A program made the position numbers and the translations under genes. The notes below the pieces were generated by a model. That model did no database searches. It was not told the DNA's origin and saw only the letters and a program-made list of their open reading frames with translations. This document shows positions 27,179-35,408 of a stretch of 64,000 nt of DNA, piece by piece (position 1 is the first letter of the stretch; every line of letters starts with the position of its first letter). The stretch is from Tabrizicola sp. TH137 (GTDB lineage: Bacteria; Pseudomonadota; Alphaproteobacteria; Rhodobacterales; Rhodobacteraceae): the NCBI RefSeq assembly GCF_002855575.1, contig NZ_PKRQ01000003.1, forward strand, positions 248,001 to 312,000. Reading direction: 5' to 3'.

Positions 27179-27192
27179 GTCATCCGGATGAC
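27179..27192. promoter_or_regulatory. PhnF operator candidate (perfect palindrome)
   Basis: GTCATCCGGATGAC is a perfect 14-bp palindrome, extended by CGTC/GACG arms with one mismatch, and lies 21 bases before the TTG start of phnF. The same core recurs before phnC at 33559. GntR-family PhnF is the natural binder. Confidence 0.7.
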
Positions 27193-27212
27193 TGACGGCA
27201 GGAGATTGGACC

Positions 27213-27938
27213 TTGGGGCGGGAAAGCTGGCGTCGCATCCGCGACGGACTTGCAGCAGAGATTGATGGCGGCGGCCTGCCGCCGGGCGCGCAACTGCCGA
27301 CCGAATCCGCGCTTTGCGCGCAGTTCGAAACCGGCCGCCATTCCGTGCGGCGCGCCGTGCAGGCGCTGGCTGTCGAGGGGCGCCTGCGCGTGGTGCAGGG
27401 GCGCGGCACTTTTGTAGAGGCGGCGCCGATGGTCCGCTATGCCATCGGTCGGCGCACGCGGTTCCGGCAGAACCTTCTGGATCAGGGGCTTGCCCCCTCC
27501 GGAGAGCCGTTGGCCGCCGAGACTGTCCCCGCCCCCGCATCCGTCGCCGAAAGCCTGGGCCTGGCTCCGGGCGATGCCGTGCATCGGCTGTTGCGGCGCG
27601 GTCTGGCCGATGGCGTTCCGGTCAGCCTTGGCTTGTCATGGCATCCGGCCGGCCTGTTGCCGGGCTTTCTGGAACAGCGCAATGCCGGGCTTTCGGTGAC
27701 GCAAGCCTATGCCGCCCATGGCATCGACGATTACTACCGCAAGCGGACCGAGATCTATGCCCGGCGCCCCGACCGCGAGGAGGCGAGGCTTCTGGCCCAG
27801 CATCCGGATCAGCCGGTGATGGTGGTCGTGAAGACCGACGTCACGCAAGAGGGGCGGGTGATTGGCCATTCCGAGGCAATCTGGGCCGCCGACCGCGTGC
27901 GCTTTACCATCGACAGCCTGGAGGCGGGGGATGCTTGA
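27213..27938 (+). CDS. phnF: Phosphonate operon regulator PhnF (GntR family)
   Basis: The 241-residue protein has an N-terminal winged helix-turn-helix (about 5-70, with LPTESALCAQFETGRHSVRRA as its core) and a C-terminal UTRA ligand domain (about 95-235). It heads the phn operon and overlaps phnG by 8 bases. The start is TTG 27213: no ATG or GTG fits, and GGAG lies eight bases upstream. A perfect palindrome in front of it is likely its own operator, giving autorepression. Related PhnF proteins sense a phosphonate-pathway ligand or phosphate state. Confidence 0.9.
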   Translation: MGRESWRRIRDGLAAEIDGGGLPPGAQLPTESALCAQFETGRHSVRRAVQALAVEGRLRVVQGRGTFVEAAPMVRYAIGRRTRFRQNLLDQGLAPSGEPLAAETVPAPASVAESLGLAPGDAVHRLLRRGLADGVPVSLGLSWHPAGLLPGFLEQRNAGLSVTQAYAAHGIDDYYRKRTEIYARRPDREEARLLAQHPDQPVMVVVKTDVTQEGRVIGHSEAIWAADRVRFTIDSLEAGDA

Positions 27939-28359
27939 TCGCGGCGAGGCCGGTGACCCCGGCGCCTTCCTTTCGGCCCTTGCCCGAAGCTGCCCCAAAC
28001 GCCTGAAGGCGATGGCCGAGGCCATGCTGCCGCGGCTGGGTGCGGTCGAGGTGGTGCAGTCGCGGACGGGTCTGGTGATGCTGCCCTTCCGCGACACGGT
28101 GCGCGGCAAGGATTTCTTTCTGGGCGAGGTGCTGGTGGCCGAGGCCCATATCCGGGCCAGCGGGATCGAAGGCTATGGCATGGTGACCGGGCGCGATCTG
28201 GAACGGGCCATGGCGATGGCCGTGCTGGATGCGGGGCGCGCGCTTGGCCTGTCCGAGGTGGTGGCCTTTGCCGCCCGCGAAGCGGCGGTTCAGGCCGAAG
28301 AGGATACGGCCCTTCTGCGCCGGGTCGAGGCGACCCGCGTCGAGATGGAGACCTTCTGA
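27931..28359 (+). CDS. phnG: C-P lyase core subunit PhnG
   Basis: The 142-residue protein matches PhnG, part of the PhnGHIJ core complex that forms and cleaves ribose-1-phosphonate. Typical parts are GEVLVAEAHIRASGIEGYGMVTGRD and the AMAMAVLDAG segment. I chose ATG 27931, which overlaps the phnF stop; earlier codons lie inside phnF. It joins phnH by a TGATG overlap. Confidence 0.93.
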   Translation: MLDRGEAGDPGAFLSALARSCPKRLKAMAEAMLPRLGAVEVVQSRTGLVMLPFRDTVRGKDFFLGEVLVAEAHIRASGIEGYGMVTGRDLERAMAMAVLDAGRALGLSEVVAFAAREAAVQAEEDTALLRRVEATRVEMETF

Positions 28360-28892
28360 TGGCCCTGCCCCACCCCACCCCTGACGATCTGCGCGACACC
28401 GACGCCTTCGAGGCGCTGATGTGGGCGATGGCGCGGCCCGGCACGGTGCGCAGCCTGCCCGAGGGCGCAGCCGATCTGGCGCTGGCGCTTCTGGACCGGG
28501 AAACCCGCGTTCATGCCGAGGATCCGGAACTGGCCCGCCGCATCGCCGCAACCGGGGCTGCGCTGGTGACGCCGGACCGGGCCGATCACGCCTTTTGCAC
28601 GACGGCGGCGGGGGCAATGGCCGCGCTGGCCGTGCTGCCGGTCGGGTCCGCGCTCTATCCCGATGAGGGCGCGACCCTGGTGATGCCCGCGATCATCGGC
28701 GCCGGGCCCCTGCTCGGCCTGACGGGCCCCGGAATCGAGGGGCAATGCAGGCTGCGGCTGGGCGGTTTGCCGGAGGGCCTGCTTGATCTGCGCAGTGCCC
28801 GCTGCCGCTATCCCGAAGGGATCGACCTCGTTCTTGTCGATGGGCGCCGCATCGTCGGCCTGCCCCGATCCGTCGCTGTGGAGGTGCTCTGA
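28359..28892 (+). CDS. phnH: C-P lyase core subunit PhnH
   Basis: The 177-residue protein matches PhnH: it starts with a FEALMWAMARPGTV segment, has DRADHAFC and PDEGATLVMP segments, and ends with YPEGIDLVLVDG. PhnH forms part of the core complex without known catalysis of its own. It is coupled to phnG and phnI by TGATG overlaps on both sides. Confidence 0.93.
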   Translation: MALPHPTPDDLRDTDAFEALMWAMARPGTVRSLPEGAADLALALLDRETRVHAEDPELARRIAATGAALVTPDRADHAFCTTAAGAMAALAVLPVGSALYPDEGATLVMPAIIGAGPLLGLTGPGIEGQCRLRLGGLPEGLLDLRSARCRYPEGIDLVLVDGRRIVGLPRSVAVEVL

Positions 28893-29944
28893 TGGCCTAT
28901 GTCGCAACCCGGGGCGGAGAACGCGCCATCGAGCAGGCCGAGCGGCTCTATCGCGAAGCGCTGGGTCCGATCACGCCCGAACGGGTGGCCGAACTGCGCC
29001 TGGCGCTGCCCCTTCTGGTGGACAGGGTGATGGGCGAGGCCTCGCTTTACGACCCTGACCTTGCCGCGCTGGCGCTGGCACAGGCGGGCGGCGATCTTTA
29101 CGAGGCAGTGCTGCTGCTGCGGGCCTGGCGCACGACGCAGCCGCGCCTGACGATTGCAGAACCCGTCAGGCAGGCCGAAATCCTGACTCATCGGCGGATT
29201 TCGGCGGCGTTCAAGGACATTCCGGGGGGCCAGATCCTTGGGCCGACGCTGGATTATGCGCACCGCATCCTCGCGACCGAAGTGATGGAGGGAGAGACCT
29301 TCACCCCTGCCCCGGTGACCCCGGCTGCCACTCCGGCCCCGGCCCGGCAACCCAGTCTGGCCGATTGGCAAAGGGCCAATGGGCTGGTCGCCGACCCGCC
29401 GCGCAGCGAGGTCGCCCCGGATGACATCCCGGATGTCACGCGCGAGCCGCTGCTGTTTCCGGCCAGCCGGGCGCATAGCCTGCAATCGCTGGCGCGGGCC
29501 GATACCGGGGGCCTGCTGGCGCTGGGCTATTCGGCGATGCGCGGCTATGGCAATGCCCATCCTACCGTGAACGAGCTGCGCCTCGGCGAGGCCGAGGTCA
29601 TGGTGCGCCACCCTTCGGGTGCGCTGTTCTCGGCCGGGCGGGTGCGGGTCAGCCAGGCGGAAGTCACGTCGAAGGGGAAATCCGGCCTGCTCGACCTTGG
29701 CTTCTGCGCAACCTTCGGCTGGAACGAGGTGAAGGTGATCGCCGGGGCCACGCTGGACCTGAACGCCTCCGGTGCCGCCAAGGGATCGCCGGTCGAGGAA
29801 GAATTCGTCCTCTATCATACGGAGCCGGTCGAGGCCTCCGGCTTCTGCATCCATTTCAAGCTGCCGCATTACGTGACCTTCCAGTCGTCGCTGGATGCGC
29901 TGCGGGGGGCAAAGACCGCGGAAAAGGACGAGGTGCCGGCATGA
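28892..29944 (+). CDS. phnI: C-P lyase core subunit PhnI
   Basis: The 350-residue protein is PhnI, which with PhnG and PhnH replaces adenine of ATP by the phosphonate to give ribose-1-phosphonate triphosphate. Conserved stretches are AYVATRGGERAIE, GYSAMRGYGNAHPT, GLLDLGFCATFGWNE, and HFKLPHYVTFQSSLD near the C-terminus. Length is normal. It overlaps phnH by TGATG and phnJ by ATGA. Confidence 0.94.
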   Translation: MAYVATRGGERAIEQAERLYREALGPITPERVAELRLALPLLVDRVMGEASLYDPDLAALALAQAGGDLYEAVLLLRAWRTTQPRLTIAEPVRQAEILTHRRISAAFKDIPGGQILGPTLDYAHRILATEVMEGETFTPAPVTPAATPAPARQPSLADWQRANGLVADPPRSEVAPDDIPDVTREPLLFPASRAHSLQSLARADTGGLLALGYSAMRGYGNAHPTVNELRLGEAEVMVRHPSGALFSAGRVRVSQAEVTSKGKSGLLDLGFCATFGWNEVKVIAGATLDLNASGAAKGSPVEEEFVLYHTEPVEASGFCIHFKLPHYVTFQSSLDALRGAKTAEKDEVPA

Positions 29945-30855
29945 CCCTTTCCACCCTGACCAGACCCTGGGCCGCGATAAGCTGGGGCTTCCTTGACGCA
30001 TCGGCCAAGCGCGAGATGCGGCGCAAGATGATCAAGGCCATCGCCGTGCCCGGCTGCCAGATGCCTTATGCCAGCCGCGAGGTGCCGATGGCGCGCGGCT
30101 GGGGCACCGGCGGATTGCAGGTGACGCTGACGCTCCTGCGGACGGACTCCGTCGTGAAGGTGATCGACCAGGGAGCGGATGACAGCGTGAATGCGGCCTC
30201 CATCCGGCGGTTCCTGTCGCGCGTCTCTGCCGCGGCGGAAACCTGGGACACGCTGGAGGCGACGCTGATCCAGAGCCGCCACCGCGTGCCCGAGGAACGG
30301 CTGCGCGAGGATCAGGTTCTGGTCCTGCAAGTGCCGAACCCCGAGCCGCTGCGGCCCGTGCAGCCGAACATGTCGATCGCCCGGCAGATGCATGCCGACG
30401 CCGACTACGGACGGCTGTGGCTTGTGCTTTACGAGCAGATGGTCCGGTCGGGCCGGATCATGCAGGGCGCGGCCTATCCGGCGCTGGTCAATGGGCGGCA
30501 TGTCATGACGCCCTCGCCCATCCCGCGCTGGGACGTGCCGAAGCTGCACATGGCGCGGCACCTGACCTTCCTGTCGGCGGGCCGCGAAAAGCGGCTTTAC
30601 GCCGTGCCGCCCTTTACCCGGGTGGAACCCCTGGTCTTCTCGGATGTGCCCTATAAGGTCGAGGATCACGCCGATCTGGTCTGTCACCGGTCGGGTCTGC
30701 GGGGCGTGTTCATGAACGAGATTCCGCAGGACGGCGGTGGTTCGGCCTTCGAGGCTTCGGACAGCCATCTTGGCATCAAGGCGATACGCCGGGCCGAAGG
30801 TGCGGCCACGACCATCGGCCCGATGTGGTATGAAGAGGGAAGGTTCCGGCCATGA
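29941..30855 (+). CDS. phnJ: PhnJ family protein, divergent C-P lyase lacking the cluster cysteines
   Basis: The first 235 of 304 residues follow PhnJ closely: KAIAVPGCQMPYASREVP (with G38, the counterpart of the radical-bearing Gly32 of E. coli), RGWGTGG, KVIDQGADDSVNAAS, QSRHRVPE, PSPIPRWD and AGREKRLYAVPPFTRVE. The C-terminus differs sharply. Where E. coli has two cysteines as CxxC, then a cysteine in the FVCSD segment and the DYC thiyl cysteine, this protein reads DLVCHRSG and FEASDSHLG, leaving only C248. C39 is the only other cysteine. The gene is intact and coupled to phnI and phnK, so it is not simply broken. Confidence 0.85.
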   Translation: MTLSTLTRPWAAISWGFLDASAKREMRRKMIKAIAVPGCQMPYASREVPMARGWGTGGLQVTLTLLRTDSVVKVIDQGADDSVNAASIRRFLSRVSAAAETWDTLEATLIQSRHRVPEERLREDQVLVLQVPNPEPLRPVQPNMSIARQMHADADYGRLWLVLYEQMVRSGRIMQGAAYPALVNGRHVMTPSPIPRWDVPKLHMARHLTFLSAGREKRLYAVPPFTRVEPLVFSDVPYKVEDHADLVCHRSGLRGVFMNEIPQDGGGSAFEASDSHLGIKAIRRAEGAATTIGPMWYEEGRFRP

Positions 30856-31652
30856 CGATGATGGATCGGCTGCCACCGACGCTGGTGGCGGGTGCGCCCC
30901 TGCTGCGGATGACCGGCGTCTCGCGTCGCTTCGGCCGGGTGACGGCGCTGGAGGATGTGGCCGCAACCGTCTGGCCGGGCGAGGTTCTGGGGATCGTCGG
31001 GGAAAGTGGTTCGGGCAAGTCCACGCTTCTGCGGATGATGAACCTCGAGGACAGTCCGGATGCGGGCGACTATCGGCTGGCCCTGCCCGACACGGCGGGC
31101 AACCTGTTCGATCTGGACCGGTTTGCCCGCCGCCAGCTCTGCGCCCGGCGGATCGGGATCGTGTATCAGAACCCGCATCTGGGCCTGCTGATGGGCCATT
31201 CCTCTTCGGGCAATGTGGCCGAACGCCTGCTGATGGCGGGCGAGCGCAGCTTTGCCGCGCTGCGCGCCCGGGCAAGGGGCGCGCTGGAGGCGAGCGAGTT
31301 TCCCCTGACGCGGATGGATGACCCGCCGAAGCTTCTTTCCGGGGGAATGCAGCAGAGGGTGCAGTTGGCCAAGGCCATCGCGCTGGAACCCGCGCTGCTG
31401 TTGCTGGACGAACCGACCACGGGGCTGGATGTCAGCGTGCAGGCGCTGGTGCTCGATACGCTGAAGCGATTGCAGCGCGACCTTGCCATCACCATGGTCA
31501 TCGTCAGCCATGATCTGGGCGTGATCCGGACCATGGCCGACCGGGTGATGGTGATGCGCCATGGCCGGGTGGTGGAGGAAGGTCTGGTTGACCAGGTCTT
31601 CCAGGACCCGCAGCACCCCTATACGCAGGAGCTGGTCCATGCCAAACTCTGA
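30852..31652 (+). CDS. phnK: C-P lyase system ATPase PhnK
   Basis: The 266-residue ABC-type ATPase has Walker A GESGSGKST (about 50-58), the LSGGMQQRVQLAKAI signature, Walker B LLLLDEPTTG and the H-loop SHDLG, and ends HPYTQELVHAKL as PhnK does. PhnK docks on the C-P lyase core rather than acting in import. It overlaps phnJ by ATGA and phnL by 14 bases. Confidence 0.92.
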   Translation: MTMMDRLPPTLVAGAPLLRMTGVSRRFGRVTALEDVAATVWPGEVLGIVGESGSGKSTLLRMMNLEDSPDAGDYRLALPDTAGNLFDLDRFARRQLCARRIGIVYQNPHLGLLMGHSSSGNVAERLLMAGERSFAALRARARGALEASEFPLTRMDDPPKLLSGGMQQRVQLAKAIALEPALLLLDEPTTGLDVSVQALVLDTLKRLQRDLAITMVIVSHDLGVIRTMADRVMVMRHGRVVEEGLVDQVFQDPQHPYTQELVHAKL

Positions 31653-32352
31653 ACCCGTCCTGGTGGTGGAAGGTCTGGCCAAGACCTTCACCATGCATCA
31701 TCTGGGACAAAGCCTGCATGCCTTTTCCGGCGTCGGCTTTGCCCTGTATCCGGGGCAGTTCCTGCTGTTGAAAGGGCCGAACGGGGTGGGCAAATCCACC
31801 CTTCTGCGCAGCATCTGGCGCAGCTATATGCCCGATGCCGGGCAGGTCTGGTTCAGCCATTCCGGCGGGCGGATCGACCTTGCCCGCGCGGCGGATGTGG
31901 ATATCGCCCAACTCAGGCGCAGCGACATGGGCTTTGTCACCCAATTCCTGATCGCACGGCCCCGCGTCTCGGCCGAAGAGATCGTGGCCGAACCCCTGCG
32001 CCGTGCTGGCCTTTCGGGCGAAGACGCCCTGGCCGATGCGCGGCATTGGCTGGCCACCTTTGGCGTCAAGCGCGATCTCTGGCGGGCCTATCCGACCAGC
32101 TTTTCGGGCGGCGAACAGCAGAAGGTCAATCTTGCCCGCGCGCTGATCCGGCCGCCGCGCCTGCTGCTTCTGGACGAACCCACCGCCTCGCTGGACGCAG
32201 GCGCGAGGGCCGCACTGGTGGCCCGCCTGCGTGAGTTGAAGGCGGCGGGCGTCGCCATGATCGGCGTCTTTCACCATCCGGGCGATGTGGCGGCGCTGAT
32301 CGACGGCGAAATCGAATTGCAGGCGAAGGAGGTGCGTGATGTGGCTGTCTGA
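31639..32352 (+). CDS. phnL: C-P lyase system ATPase PhnL
   Basis: The 237-residue ATPase has Walker A GPNGVGKST, the signature FSGGEQQKVNLARAL and Walker B LLLLDEPTASLDAG, plus the PhnL-like VTQFLIARPRVSAEEIVAEPL segment. ATG 31639 lies inside the end of phnK; earlier codons in frame are PhnK coding sequence in another frame. PhnL joins PhnK on the C-P lyase complex. Confidence 0.92.
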   Translation: MPNSEPVLVVEGLAKTFTMHHLGQSLHAFSGVGFALYPGQFLLLKGPNGVGKSTLLRSIWRSYMPDAGQVWFSHSGGRIDLARAADVDIAQLRRSDMGFVTQFLIARPRVSAEEIVAEPLRRAGLSGEDALADARHWLATFGVKRDLWRAYPTSFSGGEQQKVNLARALIRPPRLLLLDEPTASLDAGARAALVARLRELKAAGVAMIGVFHHPGDVAALIDGEIELQAKEVRDVAV

Positions 32353-33508
32353 TTTCCGTGTCGTGCTGGCAGACCGGGTGCTGCCGCGCGGCAGCCTGCG
32401 GATCGAGGGCGAGACCATCGCCGAGGTGTGCGATGGCATCGTCCCGGGTGCGGCCCTTTACGGCGAGGGGCTTTTGCTGATGCCCGGCTTCGTTGACATG
32501 CATGGCGACATGATCGAACGCGAGGTGGAACCGCGCCCCAATGTCAAGATGCCGATGGAACTCGGCCTGCGCGATCTGGACCGGCGGCTGAAGGTTTCCG
32601 GCGTGACCACGGCCTATGCGGCGGTCAGCTTCAACCCGAAATCGGCCTATGGCCATCTGCGCAGCTATGAGCATTCCCAGGAGATGCTGCGCGCCCTGAA
32701 GGCGCTGCGGCCGATCCTGAAGGTCGATCATCGCGTCCATGCGCGGTTCGAGATCAACTATCCCAACGCACTTGCCGTGGTGGAGGAGCTGATTGCCGAT
32801 GGCACGGTCGATCTGGTCAGCCTGACCGACCACACGCCCGGCCAGGGCCAGTATCGCGATCTGGAGCATCTGGCGCGGCGCACGCAGCGCGATCTGGGCC
32901 TGACGCCGGAAGAGGCCGAGGCGCATATCCGCGAGCGCATCGACGAAAAGCGCGCGCATGCGGGTGACGTGGCGGCGACCCTGGCCGCGATGTCCGGGCT
33001 CTGCGCGGCGCATGGCATTCCGCTTGCCAGCCACGATGACGATACCGCAGAGAAGGTGGCGCTGATGCAATCGCTGGGCGCAACGATCAGCGAGTTTCCG
33101 GTCACAATCGAGGCCGCGCAGGCGGCGCGACAGCGCGGCCTTGCCACCGCGATGGGCGCGCCGAATGTGGTGCGGGGCCAAAGCTATTCCGGAAATCTTT
33201 CGGCGCGCGATGCACATGCGGCGGGCCTTCTGGATATCCTTGCTGCCGATTACCACCCGTCGGCCATCCTGCCCGCGGTGCTGGAACTGGCGAAGGCCGA
33301 TCCTGAGGGGCTGGTGGGGGCAACGCGCCTTGCGACGGCGAACCCGGCGCGCGCGCTTGGCCTGGCCGACCGTGGCAGCATCGCCGCCGGTCTGCGCGCC
33401 GATCTGGTGATCGCCGATGACAGCGGCATCGGCCATGTCCGCGCCACGTTCCGCAACGGCCGCCAGATCTTTTCCGACGGGTCGCTGACGCTAGACATCG
33501 CCGCCTGA
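32339..33508 (+). CDS. phnM: Ribose 1-methylphosphonate 5-triphosphate diphosphatase PhnM
   Basis: The 389-residue amidohydrolase-fold enzyme removes pyrophosphate from the triphosphate intermediate to give the PhnJ substrate. Metal ligands are visible in FVDMHGDMIE, LKVDHRVHARFE, SLTDHTPGQGQ and ASHDDDT. ATG 32339 has AAGGAGG just upstream and overlaps phnL by 14 bases. It closes the first phn transcription unit; about 100 bases with a second operator follow. Confidence 0.94.
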   Translation: MWLSDFRVVLADRVLPRGSLRIEGETIAEVCDGIVPGAALYGEGLLLMPGFVDMHGDMIEREVEPRPNVKMPMELGLRDLDRRLKVSGVTTAYAAVSFNPKSAYGHLRSYEHSQEMLRALKALRPILKVDHRVHARFEINYPNALAVVEELIADGTVDLVSLTDHTPGQGQYRDLEHLARRTQRDLGLTPEEAEAHIRERIDEKRAHAGDVAATLAAMSGLCAAHGIPLASHDDDTAEKVALMQSLGATISEFPVTIEAAQAARQRGLATAMGAPNVVRGQSYSGNLSARDAHAAGLLDILAADYHPSAILPAVLELAKADPEGLVGATRLATANPARALGLADRGSIAAGLRADLVIADDSGIGHVRATFRNGRQIFSDGSLTLDIAA

Positions 33509-33558
33509 TCCCTGTCCGAAAAGCGACGCGAAACCTTCATCCCGGCGTGTCGGAAAAT

Positions 33559-33570
33559 TCATCCGGATGA
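33559..33570. promoter_or_regulatory. PhnF operator candidate upstream of phnC
   Basis: TCATCCGGATGA, a perfect 12-bp palindrome identical to the core before phnF, lies 38 bases before the phnC start. It indicates that the transporter unit has its own PhnF-controlled promoter. Confidence 0.7.
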
Positions 33571-33607
33571 CGTGGCGGGGTTACCAAGTGGCGCGAGAGT
33601 GATGGGC

Positions 33608-34414
33608 ATGGAACAGCACAGCCTCATCCTCTCCGACATCACCCGCCGCTTCGGCGAGACCACTGCGGTAAGCCGCGTTTCGCTGGAGATACCGCCCGGC
33701 CAGTTCGTCGGCGTCATCGGCCGGTCGGGGGCAGGCAAGTCCACCTTGCTGCGCCTGATCAACCGGCTGATCGACCCGAGTTCGGGCCGCATCACCCATG
33801 GCGGGCGCGAGATCACGGCGCTGCGGGGCCGCGCCCTGCGCGAATGGCGCCGCGACTGTGCGATGATCTTTCAGCAGTTCAACCTGGTGGAGCGGCTTGA
33901 CGTGCTGTCGAATGTGCTGGTCGGGCGGCTGGCGGAACGCGGCTTTCTGTCCTCCATGGCCATGCGCTTCAGCGATGCCGAACGCACCGAGGCGCTGCGC
34001 GCGCTGGAGCGGCTGGACCTGTTGCCACAGGCCTTGCAGAAGGCGGGCACGCTGTCGGGCGGCCAGCAGCAGCGCGTCGCCATTGCCCGTGCGCTGGTCC
34101 AGAAGCCCCGCATCATGCTGGCGGATGAACCGATTGCCAGCCTTGACCCCGGCAACGCCACCCGCGTGATGGAGGCGCTGCGCAGCATCAATGCCGAAGA
34201 CGGGCTGACGGTCCTCGTCAACCTGCACACGATCGACACGGCCCGCACCTATTGCCAGCGCATCATCGCGATGCGTGAGGGGCGTGTCTTCTTTGACGGC
34301 ACCCCCCGGCAACTGACCAATGATGTCCTGCGCGACATCTATGGCAGCGACGGGCTGGCCGAATTCTCCGAATCCGTCACCTCGACCTCCGTCAGGGTCA
34401 AGGTGCCGGCCTGA
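33608..34414 (+). CDS. phnC: Phosphonate ABC transporter ATPase PhnC
   Basis: The 268-residue ATPase powers phosphonate import: Walker [10 protein letters not shown] (about 38-46), Q-loop FQQFNL, signature [15 protein letters not shown], Walker [15 protein letters not shown] chose ATG 33608, with GAGAG eight bases upstream; ATG 33602 leaves too little spacing. It starts the second phn unit, C-D-E1-E2. Confidence 0.94.
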   Translation: MEQHSLILSDITRRFGETTAVSRVSLEIPPGQFVGVIGRSGAGKSTLLRLINRLIDPSSGRITHGGREITALRGRALREWRRDCAMIFQQFNLVERLDVLSNVLVGRLAERGFLSSMAMRFSDAERTEALRALERLDLLPQALQKAGTLSGGQQQRVAIARALVQKPRIMLADEPIASLDPGNATRVMEALRSINAEDGLTVLVNLHTIDTARTYCQRIIAMREGRVFFDGTPRQLTNDVLRDIYGSDGLAEFSESVTSTSVRVKVPA

Positions 34415-34453
34415 CCCCCGAACCGAAGCCTGAACCCCAGAAGGGAGCCCACC

Positions 34454-35356
34454 ATGCGTCTGCTCGCCACCACCGCCTTCATCGCATTTGCCGCCGTTCC
34501 GGCCTTCGCCGAGGACTGGAGGGCCGATTACAAGGTCGTCAAGTTCGGCATTCTGTCGGGCGAGAACGAAAGCGACCGCATCGCCCGCTACACGCCGTTT
34601 CAGGAGTATCTTGAAGAGACGCTCGGCATCGAAGTCGAGATCTTCACGGCCGGAAACTATGACGGCGTGATCCAGGCGCTGGCGGCCGGGCAGATCGAAT
34701 TCTCGTTCCTCGGTTCGTCGGCCTATGCCGCCGCCTATACGGAAACCGAAGGCGGCGTGATCCCCTTGCTGACCGCGGTTCAGGAAGACGACTCGACCGG
34801 CTATTACTCGATCATCGCGGTGCGCTGCGACAGCGGCTACAAATCGGTGGACGACCTGAAGGGAAAGACCCTCGCCTTTGCCGATCCCGACAGCACCTCG
34901 GGCTACAATGTGCCTTACTACAACCTGGTTCAGCAGGGCTATGTCCCGGAGGAATTCTTCGCGGCGATCCCCTTCTCGGGCAGCCACGAGGCGGGTGTGC
35001 AGGGCGTGGTCAACGGCCAGTTCGACGCCGCCGCGACCTATATCAACAACGAAAAGAACGGCATCCCGCAGCGGATGGAAACCAAGGGCATGATCCAGGA
35101 AGGCGAAATCTGCTGGATCTGGACCAGCCCGGAAATCACCTCGGGCCCGTTCACCGCCCGTGCCAACCTGCCGCAAGGGCTGATCGACGAGATGAAGGCC
35201 GCCGTCATGGCCGCACCCACCGCCGCGCCCGAGGCGTTCAAGCAGATGACCGGCGCAGAGGACAGCACGGCGAAGGGTTACATCGAGGTCAATCACGATC
35301 GCTATCAGTGGATCGTGGACATGCGCGAGTGGTTCAAGAACCAGCGCAAGTCCTGA
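34454..35356 (+). CDS. phnD: Phosphonate ABC transporter periplasmic binding protein PhnD
   Basis: The 300-residue protein has a 19-residue signal peptide (MRLLATTAFIAFAAVPAFA) and a PhnD-type fold with FGILSGENESDR, PFQEYLEETLGIEVE, SFLGSSAYA and FADPDSTSGYNVP. It captures phosphonates for the PhnC/E importer. The ribosome site GAAGGGAG is strong, and a hairpin follows the gene, as is usual where the binding protein is made in excess. Confidence 0.94.
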   Translation: MRLLATTAFIAFAAVPAFAEDWRADYKVVKFGILSGENESDRIARYTPFQEYLEETLGIEVEIFTAGNYDGVIQALAAGQIEFSFLGSSAYAAAYTETEGGVIPLLTAVQEDDSTGYYSIIAVRCDSGYKSVDDLKGKTLAFADPDSTSGYNVPYYNLVQQGYVPEEFFAAIPFSGSHEAGVQGVVNGQFDAAATYINNEKNGIPQRMETKGMIQEGEICWIWTSPEITSGPFTARANLPQGLIDEMKAAVMAAPTAAPEAFKQMTGAEDSTAKGYIEVNHDRYQWIVDMREWFKNQRKS

Positions 35357-35364
35357 TCGTTCAA

Positions 35365-35391
35365 GGGGCGGCGCCTTCCGGGGGCCGCCCC
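35365..35391 (+). terminator. Intercistronic hairpin after phnD
   Basis: GGGGCGGC and GCCGCCCC form an 8-bp stem with an 11-base loop, nine bases after the phnD stop and without a U-tract. It probably limits downstream expression or protects the phnD mRNA. Confidence 0.55.
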
Positions 35392-35408
35392 GCTTTGATG
35401 GCGGACCG

